From positions 372,001 through 436,000 of the forward strand of contig NZ_JAKWFK010000003.1 of NCBI RefSeq assembly GCF_029522115.1: a DNA stretch of 64,000 nt. Direction: 5' to 3'. The notes beneath the pieces are model-generated. The model was given only the letters and a program-made list of their open reading frames with translations. It had not been told where the DNA came from and made no database searches. Origin of the DNA: Trinickia sp. Y13 (lineage in GTDB: Bacteria; Pseudomonadota; Gammaproteobacteria; Burkholderiales; Burkholderiaceae). Positions 1 through 8,382 of this stretch are shown here, one piece after another; positions within the stretch are counted from its first letter, which is position 1; each line of letters begins with the position of its first letter. The position numbers and the translations under genes were made by a program.

Positions 1-170
1 GGCTCGACACGCAGGCCGCGTGACGCGCGCCGCGTGCAGTGCGGCGCCGCGAGCAGTTACCGTGGCGCTTTCCTCGGCCGTCTAGCTAACGCTTGCCCCG
101 CGCCGGGTGCCGGAACGATGATCGGCGGTAACATTGAACGCTCGATCCACAACGTTCATAAGCTCGGCCG

Positions 171-635
171 ATGAATGCATTTTTCTGGTGGCTTCTCAAT
201 ATAGGCGTGCCGATCGCCGGGCCCGTATGCATGCTCGGACTGTTTTCCGTCACGCACGGCAAAGGGGTGGCGCGCCTCTTGATTTACGAGTCGCTCAAGG
301 GTGGGCAACTTCTCTGGTCCGCCATCGCCATTTCGGCGACGGCAATCTACGAGAGCGCAACCGTGCTTGAACGACGGGCGGGGCCGGCCCCCTTATTCGA
401 ACTTGCGATCGCTGCGTTTCTGATGATCGCCTTTACCTGTTCGATGCTCGTGATGCTCGTCACGCTCAAGCAACACGACGACCGGACGCTGGCCTACGCC
501 CGCCGCCGGACGCAAGCCGCATGGCCGCTCTCGACGGACCTGCGGCTGCCTGAAGACGCCACGGTGAGCACGTCCGTGTGGCTGACTGGCGCCGCCGCGT
601 TGCTGTTCGGCGCATTACATATGATTGTAAGCTGA
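171..635 (+). CDS. Small multi-pass membrane protein, function unknown
   Basis: A 154-residue protein that I do not recognise. It is strongly hydrophobic, with about four likely membrane segments: near residues 3-24, 45-62, 80-105 and 135-152. The first segment is rich in aromatic residues (FFWWLL). A short basic cytoplasmic stretch with KQHDDR and RRRTQ lies between the third and fourth segments. No catalytic motif is visible. The ATG at 171 has no good Shine-Dalgarno sequence, so the start is the weakest part of the call. It lies 40 bp upstream of another small membrane-protein gene on the same strand, and the two may be transcribed together up to the terminator near position 900. Confidence 0.6.
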   Translation: MNAFFWWLLNIGVPIAGPVCMLGLFSVTHGKGVARLLIYESLKGGQLLWSAIAISATAIYESATVLERRAGPAPLFELAIAAFLMIAFTCSMLVMLVTLKQHDDRTLAYARRRTQAAWPLSTDLRLPEDATVSTSVWLTGAAALLFGALHMIVS

Positions 636-675
636 TTGAAGGGAATGTGTTACACTTGGGCACCTTGAAGGAGGA

Positions 676-810
676 ATGATGAACAGGCTACTCAATTTCG
701 TCGGGTCCCAAGAGAACATTGAGCGCTTCGCTGTCCGTTGGAGTGCAGGCGTGTCCATTTTTGCCGTAGCGACGGCTGCCGTGATTGCGGCGGTTGCGCT
801 GTTCAAATAA
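676..810 (+). CDS. 44-residue single-pass membrane protein
   Basis: This short frame has an excellent ribosome-binding site (AAGGAGGA directly before the ATG pair at 676/679). It is followed closely by an intrinsic terminator. The product starts MMNRLLNFVGSQENIERFAV and ends in an Ala/Val-rich hydrophobic helix (about residues 24-43) closed by FK. It looks like one N-in membrane anchor with a short amphipathic head. The second ATG at 679 could also be the start. No family is recognised. The strong RBS, the gene-like hydrophobic profile and the terminator together argue that it is translated. Confidence 0.6.
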   Translation: MMNRLLNFVGSQENIERFAVRWSAGVSIFAVATAAVIAAVALFK

Positions 811-866
811 GCGCAACGCTGCAGCGATAAGCGCCCCGTTTTCGCTGCGTCGGTTCGGCTCGTTTC

Positions 867-905
867 AGCCCCTTCGGCCTGTATTGGCCCAAGGGGCTTT
901 CTTTT
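867..905 (+). terminator. Rho-independent terminator after the small membrane-protein genes
   Basis: AGCCCCTT at 867-874 pairs perfectly with AAGGGGCT at 891-898, and an inner GGCC/GGCC pair extends the stem. A T-rich tail (TTCTTTT) follows at 899-905. It ends the rightward unit at 171-810 and lies before the convergent puuD gene. Confidence 0.85.
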
Positions 906-959
906 GTCCGGCGCGCTTGCCGCGATTGCACCGCGAGCGCGGCGACGGCGTCCAAACGG

Positions 960-2153
960 CTAGTGCTGCGTGCGCGCGTTGAACCAGGCGGCCACCTTTT
1001 CGCGCTCCGCGCTCGTCATCTGAGTGACGTTGCCTAGCGGCATCGCTTTGAGCACCACCGCCTGTTGATACAGCCGCTGCGCATTCTTCGAAATCTCGCC
1101 TGGCGAATCTAAGAGGACGCCCGCCGGCGCGCTGCCCATCATCGTGGGGTGCGCCGAGTGGCAAGCGACGCAGCGCTGCTGCAAGATCGGCTCGATGTCG
1201 GCGAGTTTGACGACGGGCATGTTGGCCGCCTGCGCTGGTTGGGCCATGGGCTTGGGCAGCGTAACGGCCAATGCCGCAGCCAGCAGGGCGACGCCGCCCG
1301 CGGGGAGATACCACAACACGCGTCCGCGATGGCGCATGACGAAAAACTGACGAATCAGCGCACCGGCGAGCATGATGACGGCCAGCACGGCCCAGTTATA
1401 GGGGTGCGTGTACGTCATCGCATAGTGGTTCGACAGCATTGCGAACACCACCGGGAGCGTGAAGTACGTGTTATGCACGGAGCGCTGCTTTCCGCGTTTC
1501 CCGTATACCGGATTGGGCGCGTTCCCCTCGAGCATGGCGTTCACCATCTTGCGCTGCCCCGGGATGATGACGAAGAACACGTTGGCCGACATGATCGTGG
1601 CCAGCATCGCGCCTACGATCAGGTATGCGGCACGGCCAGCGAACACATGACAAGCGAGCCATGCGGCAGAGAGCACGTAAAGGCCGACGATCGCGCCGAG
1701 CAGGCGATCATTGTGGCCCAACAGCCGACAAAGCGAGTCGTAGACGATCCAGCCCGCGGCCAAGAAACCGAGTGCAGCCGCGATCGCGACGACAGGCCCC
1801 ATATCGAGCACGTTTTTGTCGATGAGATAGGTTTGGGGGGAACAAAGATAGAGCACGATGAACAAGCCGAATCCCGACATCCAGGTCGTATAGGACGGCC
1901 ATTTCGACCAGTGCAGGTCCTCCGGCATTTGCGCAGGCGCGACCATGTACTTTTGCATGTGATAGAAGCCTCCGCCATGCACATGCCACAACTCGCCGAA
2001 TACGCCACGCTCCGTGAGCGCCCGGTCCTTCGGCTTTCTCAAGCTATTGTCCAGCGCAACGAAATAAAACGATTCGCCGATCCACGCGATCGCGACGATC
2101 ACATGCAGCCAGCGAATCGTAAGATTCAGCCAGTCCGTGATGAAACCTTCCAT
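960..2153 (-). CDS. puuD: Membrane urate hydroxylase (urate oxidase) PuuD with C-terminal cytochrome c domain
   Basis: A 397-residue inner-membrane enzyme of the PuuD family, which oxidises urate to 5-hydroxyisourate. In place of the O2-using soluble uricase it passes electrons to a fused cytochrome c. The first ~300 residues contain about eight membrane helices, starting with the conserved stretch LTIRWLHVIVAIAWIGESF. The C-terminal ~80 residues carry the haem motif CVACH near residue 330 and a probable Met axial ligand in the LKAMPLGN segment. The start at 2153 has a GGAGG ribosome site 6 bases upstream. uraH lies 41 bp upstream on the same strand and supplies the next enzyme, so the two very likely form one operon. 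It should not be confused with the gamma-glutamyl-GABA hydrolase also named PuuD (here spuA). Confidence 0.93.
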   Translation of the reverse strand: MEGFITDWLNLTIRWLHVIVAIAWIGESFYFVALDNSLRKPKDRALTERGVFGELWHVHGGGFYHMQKYMVAPAQMPEDLHWSKWPSYTTWMSGFGLFIVLYLCSPQTYLIDKNVLDMGPVVAIAAALGFLAAGWIVYDSLCRLLGHNDRLLGAIVGLYVLSAAWLACHVFAGRAAYLIVGAMLATIMSANVFFVIIPGQRKMVNAMLEGNAPNPVYGKRGKQRSVHNTYFTLPVVFAMLSNHYAMTYTHPYNWAVLAVIMLAGALIRQFFVMRHRGRVLWYLPAGGVALLAAALAVTLPKPMAQPAQAANMPVVKLADIEPILQQRCVACHSAHPTMMGSAPAGVLLDSPGEISKNAQRLYQQAVVLKAMPLGNVTQMTSAEREKVAAWFNARTQH

Positions 2154-2194
2154 GAAACGCCTCCAAAGCTCCTGATAATCGTTGGTATGGGGGA

Positions 2195-2548
2195 TCAGCT
2201 ACCGCGATAGGTGCTGTAAGCCCAGGGGGAGACGAGGAGCGGTACGTGATAGTGTGCGGTGGCGTCGGCAACCCCGAAGCGCAACACGACGCGGTCGACG
2301 AAGCGGGGCTTCGGCAGGGCGACACCTGCGGCCGCGAAGTAATCGCCGGCGTGGAAGACGAGCTCGTATTCGCCCGCGGTCAATGCGTCGCCTTCGAGAA
2401 GCGGGGCGTCGCAGCGGCCGTCCTCGTTGGTGACGGTCCGCTTGAGCGAGCGTCGTGCGTCGCCGTCGAGCTTGAACAGCTCGATCGCGATACCGGCGCC
2501 GGGACGGCCGTGCGCCGTATCCAGAACGTGGGTAGTCAGCTTGCCCAT
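2195..2548 (-). CDS. uraH: 5-hydroxyisourate hydrolase (transthyretin-like)
   Basis: A 117-residue transthyretin-related protein that opens the ring of 5-hydroxyisourate to give OHCU, the step after urate oxidase. The N-terminus KLTTHVLDTAHGRPG carries the catalytic His of the family. The C-terminus is the diagnostic YRGS tetrapeptide. An ATG at 2629 would add 27 residues unlike the family. The ATG at 2548 has AGAGGAAAA in front of it and gives the usual length, so I use it. Transcribed with puuD. The following enzyme, OHCU decarboxylase, is not in this window. Confidence 0.93.
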   Translation of the reverse strand: MGKLTTHVLDTAHGRPGAGIAIELFKLDGDARRSLKRTVTNEDGRCDAPLLEGDALTAGEYELVFHAGDYFAAAGVALPKPRFVDRVVLRFGVADATAHYHVPLLVSPWAYSTYRGS

Positions 2549-2873
2549 TCGCAATTTTCCTCTTTGATGAATGCGAAAAGTGGTGGGGGCGGCTCGATCC
2601 GATACGCAGGCGGCGGATCGAGGCTCCACGACGCGTGGCTACATACCCGTCGGCGATTCGATGCGAGCGCCGTATCGCCATTCTATGAAGTCGGAGGCGC
2701 TCGGCGCGCATCCGATAGGAAAGATAAGAGCGGCCGCATGAGGCGAGGCGCCGTGCGGGCGAAATCGAATCAATATATCGGAACCGTGAAGGCGAGTATC
2801 GCACCGGTGTACATTGCCAGCGCTATTTTGGCTTCGGATCGTTATGCCAATCGTTTCAACCCGGAAAGATCGA
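2549..2873. other. 325-bp divergent intergenic region between uraH and the aminohydrolase
   Basis: Divergent promoter region for the uraH-puuD operon and the aminohydrolase gene. It holds the two ribosome sites and AT-richer patches around 2555-2585 and 2770-2785. I see no clear palindrome, terminator or small gene in it. Confidence 0.5.
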
Positions 2874-4280
2874 ATGATCAGCGAACAAAGCCCGCGCACG
2901 CCGAATACCCCTCGCCCCAAGACGATGCTCGTCAAGCATGCCGATGTGCTCGTTACCATGGACGGCGAGCGCCGCGAGCTGCGCGATGCGGGGTTGTTCA
3001 TCGAGGGCAATCGTATCGTGGCGGTCGGCCCGTCGAGCGAGCTACCGAGCGTGGCCGACCAAGTCTTCGACCTGCGCGGCCATCTCGTCATGCCGGGGCT
3101 CGTGAACACCCACCACCACATGTATCAAAGCTTGACGCGTGCGGTGCCGGCAGCGCAGAACGCCGAGCTTTTCGGATGGCTGACGAGCCTCTATCGCGTC
3201 TGGGCGCATCTGACACCCGAGATGATCGAGGTGTCGACGCTTACGGCGATGGCTGAACTGCTGCTGTCGGGCTGCACGACTTCGAGCGATCATCTCTATC
3301 TGTACCCGAACGGCAGCCGGTTGGACGACAGCATCGCGGCGGCGGCACGCATCGGCATGCGTTTTCATGCGTGCCGCGGCAGTATGAGCGTGGGGCAAAA
3401 GGACGGCGGTTTACCGCCCGATTCGCTCGTCGAACGCGAGGCCGATATCCTCGACGACACGCAGCGCTTGATCGAAACCTATCACGACGAGGGCCGCTAC
3501 GCGATGTTGCGGGTGGCCGTGGCGCCGTGCTCTCCGTTCTCGGTGAGCCGCGATTTGATGCGCGAATCGGCCGCGCTGGCCCGCCGGTACGGCGTGTCGA
3601 TGCATACGCACCTAGCCGAGAACGTCAATGACGTGGCCTACAGCCGCGAGCGCTTCGGGATGACGCCCGCCGAATATGCGGAAGATCTTGGCTGGGTCGG
3701 AGCCGACGTCTGGCATGCGCACTGCGTCCAACTCGATCCGGCCGGCATCGCGCTATTTGCTCGCACTCGCACGGGCGTGGCGCATTGTCCCTGTTCCAAC
3801 ATGCGGCTCGCATCGGGCATTGCACCGATTCGGCGCATGCGCGATGCGGGTGTGCCCGTTGGGTTGGGGGTCGACGGATCGGCGTCGAACGACGGCGCGC
3901 ATCTCGTCGGCGAGGCGAGGCAGGCGCTGCTGCTGCAACGCGTGGGATTCGGGCCGGATGCGATGACCGCACGCGAGGCCCTGGAGATCGCTACGCTCGG
4001 CGGCGCGGCCGTGCTGGGGCGCGACGACATCGGTGCGCTTGCGCCTGGAATGGCCGCCGATTTCGTCGCATTCGATCTCAATCAGCCGAATTTTGCCGGC
4101 GCATTGCACGATCCGGTCGCGGCGCTCGTGTTTTGCGCTCCATCGCAAGTGGCGATGAGCGTCGTCAACGGCGAGGTCATTGTGAAAGAGGGCCGTCTGA
4201 CGACGCTCGAACTGCGGCCGCTGCTCGAGCGCCATAACCGGCTGGCACGCATGCTGGGCGAAGCGGCGCGCACCGCTTGA
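2874..4280 (+). CDS. TRZ/ATZ-family amidohydrolase, probable 8-oxoguanine or guanine-type deaminase
   Basis: A 468-residue metal-dependent hydrolase of the amidohydrolase superfamily (TRZ/ATZ/guanine deaminase branch). The metal-ligand motif NTHHHMYQS follows MPGLV near residue 75. Further conserved sites are HTHLAEN, a WHAHCV segment and the late Asp in GLGVDGSASND. Enzymes of this branch hydrolytically deaminate purines such as 8-oxoguanine or guanine, or s-triazines. The neighbouring urate genes favour a purine substrate, but that is inference. The ATG at 2874 has GGAAAG 8 bases upstream. An ATG at 2814 would add an unlikely extension. The gene converges on the LysR gene with a 13-bp gap. 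Confidence 0.85.
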   Translation: MISEQSPRTPNTPRPKTMLVKHADVLVTMDGERRELRDAGLFIEGNRIVAVGPSSELPSVADQVFDLRGHLVMPGLVNTHHHMYQSLTRAVPAAQNAELFGWLTSLYRVWAHLTPEMIEVSTLTAMAELLLSGCTTSSDHLYLYPNGSRLDDSIAAAARIGMRFHACRGSMSVGQKDGGLPPDSLVEREADILDDTQRLIETYHDEGRYAMLRVAVAPCSPFSVSRDLMRESAALARRYGVSMHTHLAENVNDVAYSRERFGMTPAEYAEDLGWVGADVWHAHCVQLDPAGIALFARTRTGVAHCPCSNMRLASGIAPIRRMRDAGVPVGLGVDGSASNDGAHLVGEARQALLLQRVGFGPDAMTAREALEIATLGGAAVLGRDDIGALAPGMAADFVAFDLNQPNFAGALHDPVAALVFCAPSQVAMSVVNGEVIVKEGRLTTLELRPLLERHNRLARMLGEAARTA

Positions 4281-4293
4281 TGCGCGCCGCCGG

Positions 4294-5226
4294 TTACGGG
4301 CGATCGACGAGCGCGTGCGTTGCATCGGCGACGAGACTGCGCAGCCACCGGACCTCGTCGGAATAGTGACAGCGCTCGTGCCACAGCTGGTAATACTGCA
4401 TCGGCGGGAAGTCGAGCGGCGCGGGTAGCACGGTGAGCGGCAGGAATTTGGCGTAGTGGTCGGCGAATAGGCGGGTCGTCGTGAAGATGAGGTCCGATTT
4501 GACGAGCACGTAGGGCGCGAGATTGAAGTACGGCAAGGTGACGACGACGTGGCGCTTGAGCCGCTCGCGTGCGAGGTGCACGTCGATCGCGCCGCGCTGG
4601 CCGACCGAGTAGGGGGACGGCGCGAGGTGCGGAGCGTTCAGATACTGATCGAGCGTGAGCGTCCCGCGTTTGGCGAACGGGTGGGTGTTGCTCATGAGGC
4701 AGACGATCTCGTCGACGAACAGATTCGACAGGTGCAACTGCTCGGGCGGCTCGGGCCAATTGCCGACGACGACGTCGAGCTTGCCGTCTTCGAGCGCCAG
4801 CTCGTAATCGAAAGAGGGGCCGAGCGAATGGAATTCCAGTTGAGCGTTGGGCGCCGCTTGCCTGAAGCGTTCGACGACGGTTGGCACGAACAGGACATTC
4901 AGATAGTCGGGGCAACCGATCCGGTAGCAACGAATCGAGGTGGCCGGATCGAAGTTGTGCTGTTGGAAACGGATGCGCTCTATTTCGCGCAATGCGTTTT
5001 GAACGGGCTCGAGCAGGCGCAGGCCGTATTCGGTCGGCACCATGCCCGACTTGCCGCGCACGAGCAGCGGGTCGCCCGTGATGTCGCGCAGGCGGCGCAG
5101 TGCGGCACTGATGGCCGGTTGCGATTGGTTGAGCTTGACGGCTGCGCGCGTGACGCTGCGCTCCATCAACAGGGTGTGCAAGACGCGCAAGAGGTATGTG
5201 TCGATCGCCTCGCGTTGCTGACTCAT
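4294..5226 (-). CDS. LysR-type transcriptional regulator
   Basis: A 310-residue regulator with an N-terminal winged helix-turn-helix (about residues 10-70, with SVTRAAVKLNQSQPAISAAL as the recognition region) and a C-terminal periplasmic-binding-protein-like effector domain. It sits between the aminohydrolase (convergent) and the ABC importer operon (divergent). LysR regulators often control the divergent neighbour, so it is a candidate regulator of purine uptake and catabolism. The effector is unknown. The start at 5226 is the only ATG that keeps the complete helix-turn-helix. Confidence 0.92.
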   Translation of the reverse strand: MSQQREAIDTYLLRVLHTLLMERSVTRAAVKLNQSQPAISAALRRLRDITGDPLLVRGKSGMVPTEYGLRLLEPVQNALREIERIRFQQHNFDPATSIRCYRIGCPDYLNVLFVPTVVERFRQAAPNAQLEFHSLGPSFDYELALEDGKLDVVVGNWPEPPEQLHLSNLFVDEIVCLMSNTHPFAKRGTLTLDQYLNAPHLAPSPYSVGQRGAIDVHLARERLKRHVVVTLPYFNLAPYVLVKSDLIFTTTRLFADHYAKFLPLTVLPAPLDFPPMQYYQLWHERCHYSDEVRWLRSLVADATHALVDRP

Positions 5227-5555
5227 GGTTGCTCCAGTATATGGTTAGGCTGATCGATCATGGGTTCGGGTATCTGATTTTTAATATGTTCGTTAAATCG
5301 CGTCAAGGACGCATATACCCGTGTGGCGCATAGGTCGAATCGAGCGCCCACACGATATTGTCGGCTCGACGCTCGGGCGCGATTTGGGTATCGTCGGGCC
5401 GACGGCGCGGCGGCCGGCCGGTGGCCAACCGGTGGCCAACCGGTGCGAACCGTGCAAGCGGAGCAGCGGCGGAAACGGGGGCGATGGGCGTATAGCGCAT
5501 CGCGTTGAAGCATAAAGAGCGGGGCAGACAGCAAGAACGTTCGGCGACGAATTTC
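5227..5555. other. 329-bp divergent intergenic region between the LysR gene and the ABC importer
   Basis: Probable control region for the importer operon. The LysR-proximal part (5250-5310) is AT-rich, as expected of a promoter. The middle holds a tandem 11-bp repeat, listed separately. I see no coding sequence and no recognisable purine riboswitch. Confidence 0.5.
5420..5451 (+). repeat. Tandem 11-bp direct repeat GGTGGCCAACC
   Basis: Two exact adjacent copies of GGTGGCCAACC (5420-5430 and 5431-5441), followed by a degenerate third, GGTGCGAACC (5442-5451). The 11-bp period is close to one helical turn, so tandem regulator half-sites are possible. Simple slippage is an equally good explanation. 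Confidence 0.6.
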
Positions 5556-7148
5556 ATGAGCGATCAATCGACTTTCCGCGATGCTGCGGGCGCGGGCCAA
5601 GCCGTGGTGCCGCGGCTGGCGCTTGCGGGCATCAGCAAGCAATATCCGTCGGTGCGTGCCAACGACGATGTGCATCTGGCCGTGGCGCCGGGCGAGATTC
5701 ACGCGGTATTGGGCGAGAACGGCGCCGGCAAGAGCACGCTGATGAAGATCATCTACGGCTCGGTGCGACCCGATGCGGGCGAGATCCGGTGGGAGGGCGA
5801 CCTCGTCGAGATCGGCAGCCCCGCGCAGGCGCGCAAGCTCGGTATCGGCATGGTTTTTCAGCACTTCTCTTTGTTCGAGACGCTGACCGTCGGCGAAAAC
5901 ATTGCCCTCGCGCTCGACGAGCCCTTCGACCTCGGCGCGCTCGGCAAGCGCATTCGCGAGGTGTCGCGCGAGTACGGGCTCGATATCGACCCGCAGCGGC
6001 ACGTGCATAGTCTGACTGTGGGCGAGCGTCAACGCGTCGAGATCGTGCGCTGCCTGCTGCAGCATCCGCGGCTGCTCATCATGGACGAGCCTACCTCGGT
6101 GCTCACGCCGCAGGCCGTGCGCAAGCTGTTCGATACGCTGAAGCGATTGGCGCACCAAGGCTGCAGCGTACTCTACATCAGCCACAAGCTCGACGAGATC
6201 CAAGAGCTCTGCGATACGGCGACGGTCATGCGCGGCGGGCGCGTCACGGGCCACGTCCGGCCTCGCGACGAGACCCATGCCTCGCTCGCGCAGTTCATGG
6301 TGGGCCATGCGCTGCCCGATTACACGCGCCGCGCGCATGCGCCGGGCGCGGCCTTGCTGAGTGTCAAGCAATTGTCGGTGGCGAGCGACGACCCGTTCGG
6401 CACTTCGCTGGAGAACGTGACGTTCGACGTGCATGCCGGAGAAATTTTCGGTATCGCGGGCGTATCGGGCAACGGGCAAGCGGAGTTGCTCGCGGCGTTA
6501 TCGGGCGAAAGGCGCGGCGCGGGCGCGGCGGATGCCGTCACGATCTGCGGCAAAAACGCGGGCCGGCTCTCGGCCGGCGCACGGCGCCGCCTCGGCTTCG
6601 CCTTCGTGCCCGAGGAGCGGCTAGGGCGCGGCGCCGTGCCTGCGATGTCGCTTGCCGAGAATGGGCTGCTGACCGCGCATCGGCAACCGGGCATGGTCCG
6701 TCACGGCTGGATCGGCGCGCGGGCGATCCGCGCATTTGCGACGCGCTGCATCGAAGCGTTCGACGTGCGCTGCGGCGGCCCCGACGCGTTGGCGCAATCG
6801 CTCTCGGGCGGGAACTTGCAAAAGTACATCGTCGGCCGCGAGTTGCTGCAGGCGCCGAAGGTGCTCGTGGTCGCGCAGCCGACGTGGGGCGTGGACGTCG
6901 GCGCATCGGCCTTCATCAGGCAACAACTGCTCGATCTATCGGCCAAGGGGGGGGCCGTGCTCGTCATCTCCGAGGAGCTCGACGAGTTGTTCGACATTTG
7001 CGATCGGATCGCGGTGCTCGCGCGCGGACGCTTATCGCCCTCGCGCAAGACGGGCGAGACCAACGCTGAAGAGATCGGCTTGTGGATGGCGGGGCTGTTC
7101 GGCGATCGTGGTGCTGCGCCGCCCGCCCAGCAGGCCATCCATGCTTGA
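5556..7148 (+). CDS. ABC transporter ATP-binding protein (BMP/nucleoside-type importer)
   Basis: A 530-residue protein with two fused ATPase domains, as in the simple-sugar and nucleoside importer families. Domain 1 has a full Walker A (GENGAGKST, residues 53-61), signature LTVGERQRVEI and Walker B LLIMDEPTS. Domain 2 keeps its signature LSGGNLQK but has a degenerate P-loop (GVSGNGQAE, no Lys) and Walker B (VLVVAQPT). This asymmetry is normal for the family. A TTG at 5505 is in frame, but the ATG at 5556 gives the usual short N-terminus. It heads a four-gene unit with two permeases and a BMP-type binding protein. Purine nucleosides or bases are the likely cargo, given the neighbours. Confidence 0.9.
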   Translation: MSDQSTFRDAAGAGQAVVPRLALAGISKQYPSVRANDDVHLAVAPGEIHAVLGENGAGKSTLMKIIYGSVRPDAGEIRWEGDLVEIGSPAQARKLGIGMVFQHFSLFETLTVGENIALALDEPFDLGALGKRIREVSREYGLDIDPQRHVHSLTVGERQRVEIVRCLLQHPRLLIMDEPTSVLTPQAVRKLFDTLKRLAHQGCSVLYISHKLDEIQELCDTATVMRGGRVTGHVRPRDETHASLAQFMVGHALPDYTRRAHAPGAALLSVKQLSVASDDPFGTSLENVTFDVHAGEIFGIAGVSGNGQAELLAALSGERRGAGAADAVTICGKNAGRLSAGARRRLGFAFVPEERLGRGAVPAMSLAENGLLTAHRQPGMVRHGWIGARAIRAFATRCIEAFDVRCGGPDALAQSLSGGNLQKYIVGRELLQAPKVLVVAQPTWGVDVGASAFIRQQLLDLSAKGGAVLVISEELDELFDICDRIAVLARGRLSPSRKTGETNAEEIGLWMAGLFGDRGAAPPAQQAIHA

Positions 7149-7215
7149 GCGCGCCGGCGCCGCGACCGGCGCCGTGGCGACCTTTACATTCGAACCATCG
7201 ACGCTCGTATAAACC

Positions 7216-8319
7216 ATGTATTTTCCGTACCGAATCGAAGCCCGCCCAACGCCCTCGCGAGCGATGCAGCTCGCCGTGCCGGCGATCGCCGCCCTGTTGA
7301 CGCTCGCGATCGGGTTCGCGATCTTCGGCCTCGTCGGGCGCGACCCCGCGCAGGCGATGCGCGCCTTTTTCGTCGATCCGCTCGCCGACGTCAACGGCTG
7401 GTCGGAGCTGCTGCTCAAAGCCTCGCCGTTATGTTTGATCGGCCTTGGCCTTGCCATCGGCTATCGAGCAAACGTCTGGAATATCGGCGCGGAAGGGCAA
7501 ATGCTGGCGGGCGGCATGGCTGCGAGCGGGGTCGCCATCCACTTCGACCAAGCGAGCGGGGGCTGGATTCTGTTCTTGATGATGGGTGCCGGCGTCCTCG
7601 GTGGCATGGTTTGGGCCGCGATTCCCGCGTTCCTGAAAACGCGTTTCAACACGAACGAGATATTGACGAGCCTCATGCTGACTTATGTGGCCGCCCAATT
7701 GTTGATCTATCTCGTGAGCGGGCCGTGGCGCGACCCGCAGGGAATGAATTTTCCGATCTCGGAGATGTTCTCGGGCGATGCGCTCTATCCGACTTTCGGC
7801 GGCGACTGGCAGTGGCATTGGTTGCGCGGTACGCGATTGAATGCTTCGATTTTCGTGACGCTGGCAGCCGTGCCGCTGGCTTGGCTGTTCATGCGCAAGA
7901 GCTTCGCGGGGTTTCGCATGAACGTGGGCGGCCTTGCGCCGCTTGCCGCGCGCTATGCGGGCTTCTCCGATACGCGCACCGTTTGGATGTCGCTGCTCAT
8001 CGGCGGCGCGTTGGCCGGGCTTGCGGGCATGGGCGAAATCGCGGGGCCGATCGGGCAGTTGCAGGCGACCTGGTCGCCCGGCTACGGCTTCACCGCCATC
8101 ATCGTCGTGTTCGTGGGCCGGCTGCACCCGCTTGGCATCGTGCTCGCGAGCTTGTTGATGGCTTTGCTGTATCTGGGGGGCGAGGCGGTGCAGACGTCGA
8201 TGCAGTTGCCGCAAGCGCTGTCGGGGGTGTTCCAGGGCTTGTTGCTGTTTTGTTTGCTCGGGGCCGACTTGTTCGTGAATTACCGTCTGCGCCGGGTGTC
8301 CCGCGTCGCGCATGGGTGA
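7216..8319 (+). CDS. ABC transporter permease (BMP/nucleoside-type importer), subunit 1
   Basis: A 367-residue integral membrane permease of the branched-chain/simple-sugar (BPD_transp_2) family with roughly eight to ten hydrophobic segments. The conserved stretch GYRANVWNIGAEGQMLAGG (residues about 82-100) is typical of the YufP/NupP side of nucleoside importers. It follows the ATPase gene by 67 bp, a gap that contains a GC-rich hairpin (GCGCCGGCGCC region). The ribosome site before the ATG at 7216 is weak. It should pair with the following permease to form the channel. Confidence 0.9.
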   Translation: MYFPYRIEARPTPSRAMQLAVPAIAALLTLAIGFAIFGLVGRDPAQAMRAFFVDPLADVNGWSELLLKASPLCLIGLGLAIGYRANVWNIGAEGQMLAGGMAASGVAIHFDQASGGWILFLMMGAGVLGGMVWAAIPAFLKTRFNTNEILTSLMLTYVAAQLLIYLVSGPWRDPQGMNFPISEMFSGDALYPTFGGDWQWHWLRGTRLNASIFVTLAAVPLAWLFMRKSFAGFRMNVGGLAPLAARYAGFSDTRTVWMSLLIGGALAGLAGMGEIAGPIGQLQATWSPGYGFTAIIVVFVGRLHPLGIVLASLLMALLYLGGEAVQTSMQLPQALSGVFQGLLLFCLLGADLFVNYRLRRVSRVAHG

Positions 8320-8382
8320 GCGTGCCAAACCCGACCGAGCGCTGTGCAAGCGCATGACTAGCCAATCGAAATAGAACGAACC

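Noticed and set aside
3-23. Possible last codons of a rightward gene (frame ending TGA at 21-23)
   Set aside because: Only six codons are visible, which is too little to support a gene.
1149-2210. Long plus-strand open frame across the urate oxidase gene
   Set aside because: It is Arg/His-rich antisense translation of puuD, whose minus-strand product has clear motifs. High GC gives long shadow frames.
5227-5555. Purine riboswitch before the ABC importer
   Set aside because: I looked for the conserved three-way-junction core of the purine riboswitch and did not see it. The region is too GC-rich and lacks the paired loops.
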